Positions 63,636-64,000 of a stretch of 64,000 bases of DNA are shown here, in pieces. The DNA comes from Bradyrhizobium sp. URHD0069. GTDB lineage: Bacteria > Pseudomonadota > Alphaproteobacteria > Rhizobiales > Xanthobacteraceae. The translations under genes were made by a program, and so were the position numbers. Under the pieces are notes generated by a model that saw only the letters and a list, made by a program, of their open reading frames with translations, made no database searches and was not told the origin of the DNA. The stretch covers positions 281,783 to 345,782 of the forward strand of contig NZ_KL370775.1 in assembly GCF_000701345.1 (NCBI RefSeq), read 5' to 3'. Numbering within the stretch: position 1 is the stretch's first letter; every line of letters begins with the position of its first letter.

Positions 63636-64000
63636 ATGGTGCGCAAAGCGATGATCGTTCTGGCAGCCATCAGCTTCGTCGTGGTGATGCTAGTCGCCAC
63701 AGCGGCCGACGCGCAGAGGGGCGGCGGTGGGGGCAGAGGGGGCGGCGGATTTGGAGGCGGTGGGGGCGGGTTTAGAGGGGGCGGTGGATTTGGAGGCGGC
63801 GGAGGCGGCTTTGCCGGCGGAGGAATGCGCGGCGGCGGGTTCGGGGGTGGTGGTTTTCGAGGCGGACTTGCCGGTCCCGGCTTCCGTGGCGGACTTGGCG
63901 GTCCCGGCTTCCGAGGCGGACTTGCCGGTCCTGGCTTCCGGGGCGGAGTTGCCGGTGCGGGCTTCCGAGGCGGACTTGCCGGTCCCGGCTTCCGAGGCGG
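63636..64000 (+). CDS. Secreted Gly-rich protein with nonapeptide repeats (partial)
   Basis: Open from ATG 63636 to the end of the window; AGAGGAG precedes it. Residues 1-26 are a Sec signal peptide (KAMIVLAAISFVVVMLVATA, cleavage near ADAQ). Then a glycine-rich part with GGGGF blocks, and from about residue 75 tandem nonapeptides GFRGGLAGP, five copies so far with small changes (LGGP, VAGA). The 27-base units are nearly identical in DNA, a sign of recent expansion. The end lies beyond the window, so length is unknown. Likely surface or envelope protein; no function known. Opposite in direction to the secretion operon, and Sec-dependent, not a type I cargo. Confidence 0.85.
   Translation, partial: MVRKAMIVLAAISFVVVMLVATAADAQRGGGGGRGGGGFGGGGGGFRGGGGFGGGGGGFAGGGMRGGGFGGGGFRGGLAGPGFRGGLGGPGFRGGLAGPGFRGGVAGAGFRGGLAGPGFRG

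Noticed and set aside
63850..64000. 27-bp tandem units at the right edge as a CRISPR or satellite
   Set aside because: The units are in one open frame with signal peptide and ribosome site, and have no spacers.

Overview
The window looks like chromosomal DNA of a Bradyrhizobium or a close relative (Alphaproteobacteria, Nitrobacteraceae). Coding DNA is GC-rich and GTG starts are frequent. Intergenic spaces carry several families of hairpin repeats of the kind I associate with Bradyrhizobium genomes. Gene content also fits: CYP102-type P450 fusion, phasin, class III-like PHA synthase, many ABC importers. No rRNA, tRNA, CRISPR array, insertion sequence or phage module was seen.

Layout. 1-5 kb: oligopeptide-type ABC importer (reverse strand, continuing off the left edge) divergent from a DadA-like amine/amino-acid oxidase. 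5-19 kb: a lipid and storage-polymer block. It holds a small DUF6489-like protein, a frameshifted alpha/beta hydrolase, a wax ester/triacylglycerol synthase, an epoxide-hydrolase-like protein, a P450-reductase fusion, another hydrolase, a coupled phaE-like/phaC/GNAT set, a phasin, a DUF445 membrane protein and a second copy of the first hydrolase family. 18.8-23 kb: phenylacetate genes paaX, paaK, paaI and a quinone oxidoreductase. 23-28 kb: a reverse-strand run of ferredoxin, P450, MHS transporter, sulfite-oxidase-like protein and hydrolase-OsmC fusion. 28-36 kb: amidase, esterase, SDR, tartrate-dehydrogenase-like enzyme, 2-hydroxyacid dehydrogenase, carbamoylase-type hydrolase, and LysR divergent from a DUF1445 hydro-lyase. 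36.9-45.4 kb: a five-gene branched-chain-type ABC importer beside a four-gene tetronate (L-threonate/D-erythronate) pathway, suggesting the importer feeds it. 45.6-50 kb: RND pump and adaptor. 50-55 kb: TLP1-type thiolase-like protein, nitronate-monooxygenase-like flavoprotein, Baeyer-Villiger-type monooxygenase.

55-64 kb is the most unusual part. It starts with a glyoxalase-family gene broken by an amber codon, a truncated start of a following gene, a lipoprotein, and a LuxR-type regulator whose receiver lacks its phospho-acceptor Asp. Then comes a reverse-strand type I secretion locus: two Gly-rich proteins built from one shared module (four copies in the larger, one stretched copy in the smaller), an ABC exporter and an HlyD adaptor. 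The HlyD N-terminus carries a 61-residue tandem duplication. No outer-membrane TolC partner is in the window. The edge holds a decayed monooxygenase C-terminus and a secreted Gly-rich nonapeptide-repeat protein that runs off the window.

The best candidate for an undescribed system is this type I secretion locus with its non-RTX Gly-rich modular cargo. The lipid/PHA/P450 block is second.
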